DNA of 64,000 bases from Flavonifractor hominis. Its GTDB lineage: Bacteria > Bacillota > Clostridia > Oscillospirales > Oscillospiraceae. Shown here one piece after another: positions 1 through 7,825 of the stretch. The position numbers and the translations under genes were made by a program. The DNA is taken from NCBI RefSeq assembly GCF_040095835.1, contig NZ_JBBMFT010000004.1, positions 270,988 through 334,987 on the forward strand. The letters are read 5' to 3'. Below the pieces are notes generated by a model. The model ran no database searches and had not been told where the DNA came from. It was given only the letters and a program-made list of their open reading frames with translations. The stretch's first letter is position 1, and each line of letters starts with the position of its first letter.

Positions 1-25
1 CGCTGTTCAGATCAAAAGGGAAGGA

Positions 26-442
26 TTATGCCGTAAAAGGCTTGGTTTTGGGGTTGATAATGTCGCGCCAGTCCAGATCGCCCCGCTCCAGACCGTGGAT
101 CAGCATTTCCGCCGTGGCCACATTGGTGGCAATGGGGATGTTATACTGATCGCACAGCTGAGTGATGTATTTCAGATCGGCATCCAGGTCATTGGACTGA
201 GGATCGGAGAAAAAGAGCACCATGTCAATCTCATTGTAGGCAATGCGGGCGCCGATCTGCTGGCTGCCGCCATGCTCATGGGAGAGGAACAGCTGTACCG
301 GCAGGCCGGTGGCCTCCGAGACCAGACGTCCTGTCGTGTTGGTGGCGCAGATCGTATGCTTGGACAGAATGCCGCAATAGGCGATACAGAACTGTACCAT
401 CAGCTCTTTTTTGTGATCGTGGCTCATCAACGCGATGTTCAT
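26..442 (-). CDS. mgsA: Methylglyoxal synthase-like protein with altered active site
   Basis: At 138 residues it has the usual length of bacterial methylglyoxal synthase, which converts dihydroxyacetone phosphate to methylglyoxal and phosphate in the cytoplasm. SHDHKK near the N-terminus keeps the His8/Asp9 pair. A phosphate-binding TNTTGR turn follows (usually TGTTG), and NVATAE and DLDWRD near the C-terminus are family motifs. The normal GGDQQ motif reads GGSQQ, so Ser60 replaces the Asp equivalent to E. coli catalytic Asp71. Leu86 stands where E. coli has His98, while Asp89 aligns with Asp101. The fold assignment is secure but activity is not. It starts 44 nt after minD and probably shares its transcript. 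Confidence 0.85.
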   Translation of the reverse strand: MNIALMSHDHKKELMVQFCIAYCGILSKHTICATNTTGRLVSEATGLPVQLFLSHEHGGSQQIGARIAYNEIDMVLFFSDPQSNDLDADLKYITQLCDQYNIPIATNVATAEMLIHGLERGDLDWRDIINPKTKPFTA

Positions 443-486
443 TTTGTGCTACCTCTTTTCTCTAACATAAGGACAAAGGTAAAAGA

Positions 487-1227
487 TCAACGCAGCTTCA
501 TCACCGGTACCCGCTGTCCCAGCAGACGCCGGGCAATGTTCAGATAGGCAATGGCGGCTCCCCGGCTGGTGCGGACGATCAGGGGCTGGCCCTGGTTGGC
601 GCACAGCATGACCTGCGGATCTTCCGGGACGACACCCAGCAGGGGAAGGCCGGCGGCATCCATGGCGTCGTCAATGGTGGTGTGCAGGCGGCGCAGCAGC
701 TTGGGCTGTACCCGGTTGACCACCAGATGAATACGGGGCAACTCCTCCCGCAGGATGGTCACCGTGCGCTGGGCATCCCGCAGAGCAGAGGCATCGGTGG
801 TGGAGACCACCACGACCCGGTCAGCCCCACAGCAGGCCAGCCGGAACCCTTCCCCCAAACCGGCGGGGGAATCCATCAAAATATAGTCATATCGCTGCTT
901 GGCCTGCCGGATGAGCTCCCGCATGGCCTGTTCACTCAGCGGTTCCTGTGGCAGACGTACCGGCGCGGTGATGAGGCTCAGCCCCTGAATCACCGGATGG
1001 GATACAGCGGCCCGCTCCAGCGTACAGCGGCCGGAAAGCACATCGGTAAAATCCATCAGCGCCCGGTCGCTCATTCCCAGGGTCAGATCCAGGTTGCGCA
1101 AGCCGATGTCCATATCAATGCACAAAACCTGGCGCCCCAGCGCGGCCAGACAGGAGGCCACACCGCCGGTCAGGGAGGTTTTTCCCGTGCCGCCCTTTCC
1201 AGAGGTGATCACAATTGCAGTGGACAT
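487..1227 (-). CDS. minD: Septum-site determining ATPase MinD
   Basis: A 246-residue ParA/MinD-family ATPase that positions the division septum at the membrane with MinC. Residues 10-17 form the deviant Walker A motif GKGGTGKT. CIDMDIGLRNLDLTLG is the switch I region and DYILMDSPAG the Walker B strand. The C-terminus (LLGQRVPVMKLR) is short, basic and amphipathic, as expected of a membrane-targeting sequence. The ATG at 1227 was chosen over an in-frame start 19 codons upstream because AGGAGGT lies just before it and the family N-terminus aligns there. No minC or minE is visible before the window edge. The minD-mgsA pairing is common in Clostridia. Confidence 0.9.
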   Translation of the reverse strand: MSTAIVITSGKGGTGKTSLTGGVASCLAALGRQVLCIDMDIGLRNLDLTLGMSDRALMDFTDVLSGRCTLERAAVSHPVIQGLSLITAPVRLPQEPLSEQAMRELIRQAKQRYDYILMDSPAGLGEGFRLACCGADRVVVVSTTDASALRDAQRTVTILREELPRIHLVVNRVQPKLLRRLHTTIDDAMDAAGLPLLGVVPEDPQVMLCANQGQPLIVRTSRGAAIAYLNIARRLLGQRVPVMKLR

Positions 1228-1319
1228 AGTTACCTCCTGTTTCTCAACACTAAATAACATATCACACTTCCGACAGGGAAGCAATCATTTTTTTGCGCCA
1301 AATGGGGCGGAAATACAAT

Positions 1320-2030
1320 TTAAAGGGGCGCTTTTTGCATTTTTGCCCAGCGCCTGGGATAACCCTTTGGGGTGGGGGAGACTTTTTCCACCGCTACGAC
1401 CCGGTGCCGCACGCCGGTACCGGGGATTTCGTAATCGAAAGCGGGGAGCAGCCGTCCGCCCAGGATGGAGATACCCCGGGCAGCCCGGTTTACTTCCTCA
1501 CCGCTGTCCACGCTCTTCATGGCCAGAAATTTGCCTCCCACTTTCACATAGGGCAAACATAACTCACACAGCAATTCCAGAGAAGCCACGGCCCGAGAGG
1601 TGGCGTAGTCAAAGCTGTCCCGGTAATCCGGTTCCAGGGCCTGTTCTTCGGCCCGGGCATGCAGACAGGTGACCTGCTCCAGTCCAAGCTGGCCGCTGAT
1701 GCGCTCCAGCCAGGATACTCGTTTGCCCAAACTGTCCAGCAGGGTAAGCTCCAGGGTGGGCTCCAGAATCTTCAGAGGCAGGCCAGGAAAACCCGCCCCG
1801 GTACCCACATCGATAAGCCGCTTGCATCGGAAATCCTCGCCCATGGTCAACAGCGCGGCGCAGTCCAGAAAGTGCAGATCGGCCACCTGATCGGGTTGCG
1901 TGATGGCGGTCAAATTCATGACCTGGTTTTGCTCCAACAGCAGCCGACCGTATTCAGCCAGCTGCTCTGCCGCCTGGGGCGGCGGGGTGAGGCCCAGAGC
2001 GGTAAGACCTTGGGCAATGCGCTCTTTCAT
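1320..2030 (-). CDS. rsmG: 16S rRNA (guanine-527-N7)-methyltransferase RsmG
   Basis: A 236-residue Rossmann methyltransferase that modifies G527 of 16S rRNA using S-adenosylmethionine. The SAM-binding motif DVGTGAGFPGLPLKI lies near residues 93-107, FDYATSRAVA follows in the middle of the protein, and the conserved RsmG C-terminal signature KGYPRRWAKMQKAPL ends it. It starts 4 nt after the small membrane protein gene that precedes it, so the two are probably co-transcribed. rsmG next to the parA/parB/noc block is the usual near-origin arrangement in Firmicutes. Confidence 0.95.
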   Translation of the reverse strand: MKERIAQGLTALGLTPPPQAAEQLAEYGRLLLEQNQVMNLTAITQPDQVADLHFLDCAALLTMGEDFRCKRLIDVGTGAGFPGLPLKILEPTLELTLLDSLGKRVSWLERISGQLGLEQVTCLHARAEEQALEPDYRDSFDYATSRAVASLELLCELCLPYVKVGGKFLAMKSVDSGEEVNRAARGISILGGRLLPAFDYEIPGTGVRHRVVAVEKVSPTPKGYPRRWAKMQKAPL

Positions 2031-2034
2031 TGTC

Positions 2035-2397
2035 TCAACCTCCCAGTCCGGCCAGCAGGGGAGGAATCCCCAATACCAGCCCCGCGATAAAGATCACTAC
2101 GCACGCTATGGCCAGCAGCGCCATGCAGGCCTTTCGGGAAGGGATACAGTCCGGATCCCGCAGGTCCATCACAGACAGGACGAGCAGGCCCGCTGCACCT
2201 GGACAGAACAGCAGCGGTGCAACACCGTTGAGATAGCGTCCGCCGGTAAAAAAGGGGTAGATGTTCAACCCCACAAAGGCCAGCATATATACAACTCCGA
2301 CCCAGGCCAACACCCGCTTTTTGGGGGAGGCATAGGTGACCGGTTCTTGAGGTGATTCCTCACGGGAGGGGTCGGGTTTGTGTTCGGTTTGGGACAT
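2035..2397 (-). CDS. Small membrane protein of unknown function
   Basis: 120 residues that I do not recognise. A charged, Pro/Glu-rich N-terminal tail of about 25 residues precedes three predicted membrane helices (about 28-50, 60-77 and 92-115), with the short polar stretch MDLRDPDCIPSRK before the third. The ATG is preceded by a purine-rich stretch with AGGAG at a normal distance. It ends 4 nt before rsmG, which suggests co-transcription, but nothing in the sequence links it to ribosome modification. Confidence 0.7.
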   Translation of the reverse strand: MSQTEHKPDPSREESPQEPVTYASPKKRVLAWVGVVYMLAFVGLNIYPFFTGGRYLNGVAPLLFCPGAAGLLVLSVMDLRDPDCIPSRKACMALLAIACVVIFIAGLVLGIPPLLAGLGG

Positions 2398-2472
2398 AAG
2401 TTTGCTCCTTCTGGTTCGTTTCAGGGCACCTTTTAAATTCCAGATTCAGGAATTTTATGCCTGTATGGGGCA

Positions 2473-2901
2473 TTACTTTTCAGCATCCCCGCCGCGCTGC
2501 TCCCGCAGCAAATCACGGATCTCGGTAAGCAGTAGCTCTTCTGCAGAGGGCTTGGGGGGAGCGGCAGGGGCAGCCTCCTTCTTACGATGGAAGGTGTTCA
2601 GGCCTTTCACCAGCAGGAAGACCACAAATGCCATGAGGAAAAAGTTGATCACGGCGTTGAGGAAACTGCCCAGCATCAGCTGGCCACCGCCGGGCAAATC
2701 AAAAGCCAGACCGCCCAGAGCCTGGTTTTCTCCGGCAAAGATGCCAAGGATGGGGTTGATAATGTCATTGACCAGCGAGTTGACAATGGATTGGAACGCT
2801 CCGCCGATGATGACGCCGACGGCCAGGTCCATCACATTGCCCCGTGCAATGAATTTGCGAAACTCGGCCAGAAAGCCGGTGGTTTTCTCTTTTGCAGACA
2901 T
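2473..2901 (-). CDS. mscL: Large-conductance mechanosensitive channel MscL
   Basis: A 142-residue inner-membrane channel that opens under hypo-osmotic shock. The N-terminal amphipathic segment (FRKFIARGNVMDLAVGVIIG) leads into the Gly/Ala-rich pore helix and the conserved FQSIVNSLVNDIINP. A second membrane helix (FLNAVINFFLMAFVVFLLVKG) and a charged C-terminal helix follow. I chose the ATG at 2901 because AAGGAG lies 7 nt before it and MSAKEKTTGFLAEF matches family N-termini; an in-frame start 23 codons upstream would overlap the preceding broken gene. Length is normal for MscL. Confidence 0.95.
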   Translation of the reverse strand: MSAKEKTTGFLAEFRKFIARGNVMDLAVGVIIGGAFQSIVNSLVNDIINPILGIFAGENQALGGLAFDLPGGGQLMLGSFLNAVINFFLMAFVVFLLVKGLNTFHRKKEAAPAAPPKPSAEELLLTEIRDLLREQRGGDAEK

Positions 2902-2923
2902 GGATACTCCTTTATCGCTTGGT

Positions 2924-3137
2924 TTATACCTCCACAGATGGGGATGTTTTAATACTAACACCCCAGTCACCCTGGGTGATGGGAGAAGAAGGGGAGGGGG
3001 GAGGCTCTAGTTCATATTTCTCATGGATGATATCAATCATCTCCTGAGAGATGGTCGCCTCCGGTGCTGCTGCTGGGTGGCACAACCGCCCAGCAGCAGC
3101 ACAGTCGGGAGCAGAAGCAACAAAAGCTGCTTCCCAT
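2924..3137 (-). pseudogene. Small lipoprotein gene with two apparent frameshifts
   Basis: The ATG at 3137 overlaps the serS stop as TAATG, a typical coupled start. Read straight it gives a Cys-rich nonsense peptide. One frame over lies a lipoprotein signal, KQLLLLLLPTVLLLGGC, with the lipobox cysteine codon at 3084-3082. After a second single-base shift in the CAGCAGCAG run the third frame reads APEATISQEMIDIIHEKY and continues to a stop at 2924-2926. Two single-base insertions would restore one ORF of about 71 residues ending 22 nt before mscL. It may be a decayed gene, or it may reflect sequencing errors in short repeats. Its function is unknown. Confidence 0.5.
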
Positions 3138-4441
3138 TAAGCCTCTTTGGGAATCAGAACTTCCTTGCCGCCCATGTAAGGACGCAGAGGAGCGGGGATC
3201 TTTACGCTGCCGTCGGCCTGAAGATTGTTCTCCAGGAAGGCGATGAGCATACGGGGAGGCGCCACTACGGTGTTGTTCAGGGTGTGGGGCAGGTACATGC
3301 CCTTCTCACCCTTAACCCGCATTTTCAGGCGGCGGGCCTGGGCGTCGCCCAGGTTGGAGCAGGAGCACACCTCAAAATACTTCTGCTGGCGGGGAGACCA
3401 GGCTTCAATGTCGCAGGATTTGACTTTCAAATCGGCCAGGTCGCCGGAGCAGCACTCCAGCTGACGGACGGGGATATCCAGGGAGCGGAAGAGCTCCACC
3501 GAGTAGCGCCACATCTGCTCATACCACTTCATGGAGTCTTCGGGCTTGCAGACCACCACCATCTCCTGCTTCTCAAACTGGTGGATGCGGTATACGCCGC
3601 GCTCCTCAATGCCGTGGGCGCCCTTCTCCTTGCGGAAACAGGGGGAGTAGGAGGTAAGGGTCTGGGGCAGCTTGTTCTCGGGGATGATCTGGTCAATAAA
3701 CTTGCCGATCATGGAGTGCTCGCTGGTACCGATAAGGTACAGATCCTCGCCCTCGATCTTGTACATCATGGCGTCCATTTCGGTCTGGGACATGACACCC
3801 TCCACCACGTTGCCGTGGATCATGAAGGGGGGGATACAGAAGGTAAAGCCCTTATCCATCATAAAGTCCCGGGCGTAGGCCAGGACCGCCTCATGGAGGC
3901 GGGCAATATCACCCATCAGGTAGTAAAAACCGGAGCCGGAGACACGGCCGGCAGAATCCATGTCGATGCCGTCAAAGGACTCCATGATCTGGGTGTGATA
4001 GGGGATCTCAAAGTCGGGTACTACGGGCTCACCGAAGCGCTGGACTTCCACGTTGCAGGAGTCATCGGGACCAATGGGCACAGAGGGATCAATGATGTTG
4101 GGGATCTGGAGCATAATGTGGCGGATCTGCTCGGCCAGCTCGGTCTCACGGCCCTCCAAATAGGCCAGACGGTCGGCATCTGCCTTGACTTCAGCCTTCA
4201 GAGCTTCGGCCTCGGCCAGCTTGGAGGGATCCTTTTTGGCCTGACCCATAAGCATGCCCACCTGCTTGGATTTGCTGTTGCGGGCGGCCCGCAGGTCCTG
4301 TGCCTCCTGGATGGTCTTGCGGTTTTCCAGGTCCAGGGCAATGACTTCATCCACCAAAGGAAGCTTTGCATCCTGGAATTTCTTTTTGATGTTTTCCTTG
4401 ACGGCCTCAGGATTCTCTCGGACAAACTTGATATCCAACAT
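3137..4441 (-). CDS. serS: Seryl-tRNA synthetase
   Basis: A 434-residue class II aminoacyl-tRNA synthetase that charges tRNA-Ser. The first ~110 residues form the antiparallel coiled-coil arm that grips the tRNA. The catalytic core has TSEHSMIG, motif 2 (FRKEKG and RGVYRIHQFEK) and a motif 3 reading TVVAPPRMLIAFLENN; the motif 3 arginine is present but the context differs from the usual GxALAVGRTLVA, placing it in a divergent SerS group. GAGGTG precedes the ATG at 4441. A parS site lies 38 nt upstream. Confidence 0.95.
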   Translation of the reverse strand: MLDIKFVRENPEAVKENIKKKFQDAKLPLVDEVIALDLENRKTIQEAQDLRAARNSKSKQVGMLMGQAKKDPSKLAEAEALKAEVKADADRLAYLEGRETELAEQIRHIMLQIPNIIDPSVPIGPDDSCNVEVQRFGEPVVPDFEIPYHTQIMESFDGIDMDSAGRVSGSGFYYLMGDIARLHEAVLAYARDFMMDKGFTFCIPPFMIHGNVVEGVMSQTEMDAMMYKIEGEDLYLIGTSEHSMIGKFIDQIIPENKLPQTLTSYSPCFRKEKGAHGIEERGVYRIHQFEKQEMVVVCKPEDSMKWYEQMWRYSVELFRSLDIPVRQLECCSGDLADLKVKSCDIEAWSPRQQKYFEVCSCSNLGDAQARRLKMRVKGEKGMYLPHTLNNTVVAPPRMLIAFLENNLQADGSVKIPAPLRPYMGGKEVLIPKEA

Positions 4442-4478
4442 GGTGTATTCACCTCATAATTGTTATTTGATCTTGTTT

Positions 4479-4494
4479 GGTTTCACGTGAAACA
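4479..4494. other. parS: parS centromere site 1
   Basis: GGTTTCACGTGAAACA contains the perfect 14-bp palindrome GTTTCACGTGAAAC and differs from the bacterial parS consensus TGTTTCACGTGAAACA only at its first base. It lies between serS and the stop codon of the coiled-coil gene, 0.5 kb from parB, which nucleates on such sites. Confidence 0.9.
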
Positions 4495-5040
4495 TTAGTC
4501 CAGCGCTTCTTTAATCTCCTCATAGCGCTGAGCGGGGGAGAAGCGGTCGGTGCCAGTGGTGTTTTCCGTGGGCAGATACTGTTGCAGACCCTGCTCTTCA
4601 AATGTTTCGATCAATTCCCGGGCTTTGGTGTAATAACCACGAGCGTAGTAGTCATCAATCTGCCAAAACCACTGCATAGCCAGACTGCTGTTTTCCAATT
4701 CATCAGAGAGCTGTTCATTGGTCTGCTCCAGGGTATCGACCTGTTCCTGGAGGTCTGCCAGCTGATCCTTCAGCTCCTGGTTTTCCTGCTTCAGGGTCTC
4801 ATTTTCCTTCAGCTTGTTTTCCAGCGATTCCACTGCGGAGTTGGAAGTCTCCTGCAGATTGTCCAGAGCCTCCTGGTTGGTACGCTGCTGCATCAGAAAG
4901 GACATCAGCAGCAGCAGAAAAGCTGCTGCAAAAAGGATGACCAGATAAAACAGCACAGAATTGTGCTTATGAGGTGGACGTTCATGCTCGGCCGCGTGCT
5001 GTAAATGGCCGGGCTCCTGCTTTTCCGGTTCCGTACTCAT
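4495..5040 (-). CDS. Membrane-anchored coiled-coil protein
   Basis: 181 residues, family not recognised. A polar His-rich N-terminal tail (residues 1-27) precedes one membrane helix (VLFYLVILFAAAFLLLLMSF). A long heptad-rich coiled coil follows (about 60-115, repeated LKQENQEL-type Gln/Glu/Leu segments), then a Tyr-rich C-terminal helical region resembling a TPR-like hairpin (DDYYARGYYTKARELIETFEEQG). Its ATG overlaps the parB stop (ATGA), so it is translationally coupled to parB. That context makes a role near chromosome segregation or the divisome plausible, but this is inference from position only. Confidence 0.75.
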   Translation of the reverse strand: MSTEPEKQEPGHLQHAAEHERPPHKHNSVLFYLVILFAAAFLLLLMSFLMQQRTNQEALDNLQETSNSAVESLENKLKENETLKQENQELKDQLADLQEQVDTLEQTNEQLSDELENSSLAMQWFWQIDDYYARGYYTKARELIETFEEQGLQQYLPTENTTGTDRFSPAQRYEEIKEALD

Positions 5041-5933
5041 GAAAGATTCCCTCCCTTCCCAGTGGATGGGAGCTGCTCCAGCAGCTCAAGGAGGGTATTC
5101 AGATCCTCAGTGTTATAGTATTCCAGTTCAATTTTCCCTTTCTTTTTGCCGTTGACGATGTGAACTTTACGGCCAAATCGAGTGGCCAGCGTTTTTTCCG
5201 CGTCCCGCAGATAGATGGACAGGTCCGGACCGGTGGAGGCGGCGGGCTGAGCGGCGGCGGCCTCACCGGCGGCCAGACGCTTGGCAAGAGCTTCAGTCTG
5301 GCGGACACTCAGGTCCTCGGCAATGATTTTCTGGGCCAGCTTCTTCTGCAGTTCACCACTGGGCACCGACAGCAGAGCCCGGGCGTGACCAGCTGAGAGC
5401 TTGCCTTCTTCCAGCAGTTGATGCACCGGATCGGGCAGAGCCAGCAGCCGCAGTGCATTGGCCACAGCAGGGCGGGATTTGCCCACCCGCTGGGACACTT
5501 CTTCTTGGGTCAGGCCATATTCGTCAATTAGAACTTTATAGCCGTTGGCCTCTTCAATGGGATTTAAGTCCTCCCGCTGGAGATTTTCAATAAGGCCCAA
5601 TTCCATGACCTTGCGGTCGTCGGCCTCAATGATAACGGCGGGAATTTCACTTAAGCCGGCCAATTTGGCGGCCCGCCAGCGGCGCTCTCCGGCAATGATT
5701 TGGTAGTATCCCGAGGAGAGACGACGGACGGTCAGAGGCTGGATCACTCCGTGCATCCGAATCGAGTCGGCCAAGTCATGGAGTGATTCCTCATCAAAGC
5801 GTTTGCGGGGTTGTTTCAGGCCGGGCTCTACCTTGGATATAGGGAGAGAGAGGGAACCGCCCTCTTGAGACTGGAGCGCCGCATCGCCCAGCAGTGCGCC
5901 TAGACCCTTGCCCAGACCGCGTTCCAATGCCAT
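5037..5933 (-). CDS. parB: Chromosome partitioning protein ParB (Spo0J)
   Basis: A 298-residue CTP-dependent DNA clamp that loads at parS and spreads to organise the origin region with ParA. The N-terminal tail LGKGLGALLG is the ParA-stimulating segment, GERRWRAAKLAG and ENLQREDLNPIEEA are the CTPase motifs, and the helix-turn-helix GKSRPAVANALRLLAL has the Arg found in parS-specific ParB rather than the Gln of Noc. GKLSAGHARALL has the ParB-type Gly. The C-terminal dimerisation domain is intact. The ATG lies 4 nt after the parA stop. Two parS sites flank the parAB block. Confidence 0.95.
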   Translation of the reverse strand: MALERGLGKGLGALLGDAALQSQEGGSLSLPISKVEPGLKQPRKRFDEESLHDLADSIRMHGVIQPLTVRRLSSGYYQIIAGERRWRAAKLAGLSEIPAVIIEADDRKVMELGLIENLQREDLNPIEEANGYKVLIDEYGLTQEEVSQRVGKSRPAVANALRLLALPDPVHQLLEEGKLSAGHARALLSVPSGELQKKLAQKIIAEDLSVRQTEALAKRLAAGEAAAAQPAASTGPDLSIYLRDAEKTLATRFGRKVHIVNGKKKGKIELEYYNTEDLNTLLELLEQLPSTGKGGNLS

Positions 5934-5937
5934 GGTA

Positions 5938-6720
5938 TCAATCCTTTCCGCCCGCCGCTGCAGCGGGCTGATTTTGTTCCATCAGTTCCTGCGCCAGAGC
6001 GTCGTATGCCTCAGCTCCCCGGGAATAGGGATCGTAGGCGCAGACGGGTTTCCCGTAACTGGGCGCCTCTGACAGGCGTACGTTACGGGGAATGACAGTA
6101 GCGTACACCTGGCCGGGGAAGTGGCGTTTGACTTCTTCAGCCACCTGCATAGACAGATTGGTGCGTCCATCATACATTGTAAGCACCACGCCCTCCAGCG
6201 CAATGGCCGGGTTCAGGGAACGCTTGACAATGCGGATGGTAGACAACAGATCGCTGAGTCCTTCCAGAGCATAGTACTCACATTGTACGGGAACCAGTAC
6301 GGTATCAGCCGCGCACAGAGCGTTGAGGGTAAGCAATTCCAGGGAAGGAGGACAGTCGATGAAAATATAATCATACTGCTCCGCTACCTGTTCCAAAGCT
6401 TCGCGCAGACGGTATTCCCGCCGATCGAGAGCGATCATTTCAATGGTGGCGCCGGCTAATCCCTTGCTGGAGGGGAGCACGTCACCGTAAGTGGTGGACA
6501 AGATCGCCCGGCTGGTTTCCGTTCCATTGAGCAAAACATCGTAGATGTTGGGGGAACTGGTCTTGTCCACACCAAAGCCGGAAGTGGTGTTGGCCTGGGG
6601 ATCAAAGTCACACACCAATACCCGGCAGCCCAGACGCTTCAGAGAAGCGGCCAGGTTAACACAGGTGGTAGTTTTACCTACCCCACCCTTTTGATTCACG
6701 ATTGCAATGGTTTTTGCCAT
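5938..6720 (-). CDS. parA: Chromosome partitioning ATPase ParA (Soj)
   Basis: A 260-residue ParA ATPase that works with ParB in origin segregation. The deviant Walker A NQKGGVGKTTTCVNL begins at residue 8, CDFDPQANTTSGFG is the next conserved motif, and YDYIFIDCPPSLELLT is the Walker B region. The ATG at 6720 was preferred to a TTG ten codons upstream because AGAAGG precedes it and the family starts with MAKTIAIVNQ. It forms an operon with parB and the coiled-coil gene. A consensus-like promoter lies 45 nt upstream. Confidence 0.95.
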   Translation of the reverse strand: MAKTIAIVNQKGGVGKTTTCVNLAASLKRLGCRVLVCDFDPQANTTSGFGVDKTSSPNIYDVLLNGTETSRAILSTTYGDVLPSSKGLAGATIEMIALDRREYRLREALEQVAEQYDYIFIDCPPSLELLTLNALCAADTVLVPVQCEYYALEGLSDLLSTIRIVKRSLNPAIALEGVVLTMYDGRTNLSMQVAEEVKRHFPGQVYATVIPRNVRLSEAPSYGKPVCAYDPYSRGAEAYDALAQELMEQNQPAAAAGGKD

Positions 6721-6764
6721 AACAAACCTGCCTTCTTTGATTGGTCCCAAAACGGTCAGTCTTT

Positions 6765-6793
6765 ATTATATAGCGCTGGTAGACGTAATTCAA
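6765..6793 (-). promoter_or_regulatory. Sigma-A promoter of the parA operon
   Basis: On the minus strand TTGAAT, a 17-nt spacer and TATAAT. The predicted transcript starts about 40 nt before the parA ATG. The palindrome carrying parS lies directly upstream. Confidence 0.75.
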
Positions 6794-6810
6794 CCAAAAA
6801 AGCCGAAAAA

Positions 6811-6858
6811 CCGGATGGGCGCGGAATGTTTCACGTGAAACGTTCCACGCCCATCCGG
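6811..6858 (-). terminator. parS: noc terminator hairpin with parS site 2 at its centre
   Basis: A 48-bp near-perfect palindrome (22 of 24 arm positions) running CCGGATGGGCG to CGCCCATCCGG. Its dyad centre, 6827-6842, is TGTTTCACGTGAAACG, a parS site with one mismatch to consensus. On the minus strand the hairpin is followed by TTTTT, as expected for a rho-independent terminator 21 nt after noc. One element therefore seems to serve both as terminator and as ParB loading site. Confidence 0.8.
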
Positions 6859-6878
6859 TATGGGGGGAGGGGAGGGTC

Positions 6879-7679
6879 TTATTTTGGGATCGTAATGGTA
6901 AGTAAAATGGAGTCATTGGTCTCCTGACGTTTACAGTTGGCATTGACGCCTGCCCGCTTCATCAGGGATAGCCCACGGGTCACAGTATTCAGAAACAAGC
7001 GGACATCTTTAATAAGAAAGGTAGGTTTGTTGGAGGATTTTTTGACCGGAGGCATTAACAGAGACTCTACGTATTCCTCCGTTTGGGCTACGGTAAGACC
7101 GTGCTCTACCACAAACGCAGCGGCGGAGCATTGCAGCTCCGGCTGTTCCAACCGCAGCAGGGCGCGGGCATGCCGCTCGGTACAGCCATGGGTGCGCAGC
7201 AGAGCAAGGGCATCGGGCGCCAGACGAAGCAGCCGCAGTTTGTTGGCCACGGCGGACTGGGATTTGCCGATGCGTTTGGCAGCCTCCTCTTGCGAGAGGT
7301 GGTAGAGCTGAATCAGTTTGGCCAGGGCGGTGGCCTCTTCCACAAAATCCAGGTCCCGCCGCTGAAGATTTTCCACCAGAGCCAGCAGGGAGGAACCTTC
7401 ACTGTCTACACTCACCACAATACAGGGGACCTCAGAAAGCCCCGCCATCCGGGCGGCCCGTAGACGGCGTTCGCCTGAAACCAGCTCATATCCGCCGTTT
7501 GCCCGCCGGACCGACAGAGGCTGAAGCACGCCGTGTTCCTTGATACTGGCGGCCAGCTCCTCCAATCCTTCCCGGGAAAAGTGGGTCCGGGGTTGGTCGG
7601 GATTGGGAGAAAGGGCGGAGACGGGGAGAAACAACACTTTATTTTGTTCAAACAGACCTTTACGGCGCAACAGGGACAT
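6879..7679 (-). CDS. noc: Nucleoid occlusion protein Noc (ParB paralogue)
   Basis: A 266-residue second ParB-family protein, assigned to Noc from specificity residues. The helix-turn-helix reads GKSQSAVANKLRLLRL with Gln, Lys and a basic residue where ParB has Arg, a small or Thr residue and Ala, and TERHARALL has Arg where ParB has Gly; these are the positions known to switch binding from parS to the Noc site. The CTPase motifs GERRLRAARMAG and ENLQRRDLDFVEEA are kept. The N-terminus MSLLRRKGLFEQ could form the short amphipathic membrane-binding helix of Noc. Noc blocks septum formation over the nucleoid. The gene is monocistronic with its own terminator. Confidence 0.9.
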   Translation of the reverse strand: MSLLRRKGLFEQNKVLFLPVSALSPNPDQPRTHFSREGLEELAASIKEHGVLQPLSVRRANGGYELVSGERRLRAARMAGLSEVPCIVVSVDSEGSSLLALVENLQRRDLDFVEEATALAKLIQLYHLSQEEAAKRIGKSQSAVANKLRLLRLAPDALALLRTHGCTERHARALLRLEQPELQCSAAAFVVEHGLTVAQTEEYVESLLMPPVKKSSNKPTFLIKDVRLFLNTVTRGLSLMKRAGVNANCKRQETNDSILLTITIPK

Positions 7680-7787
7680 CGGTCAGACCTCCTTTGTGGA
7701 TCAACAAGTGGGACAAGTATAGATTACCATATTTTTCCGCAAAGTTGGTCGAAGGCAGGAGGCTGGGAAATATTTTCCAATAAAAGG

Positions 7788-7820
7788 AAACCACCGGCTT
7801 TTTAAAAAGCCGGTGGTTTT
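7788..7820 (-). terminator. Terminator of the yitT-like gene
   Basis: The inverted repeat AAACCACCGGCTTTT / AAAAGCCGGTGGTTT is flanked by A and T runs, so it can act on both strands. It lies 5 nt after the stop of the minus-strand YitT-like gene. Confidence 0.85.
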
Positions 7821-7825
7821 AAAAA

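Noticed and set aside
3023..4459. Long plus-strand ORF (478 codons) antisense to serS
   Set aside because: Its translation is Gly/His/Leu-rich with no domain, and serS on the other strand has full family motifs; it is a shadow of GC-rich codon usage.
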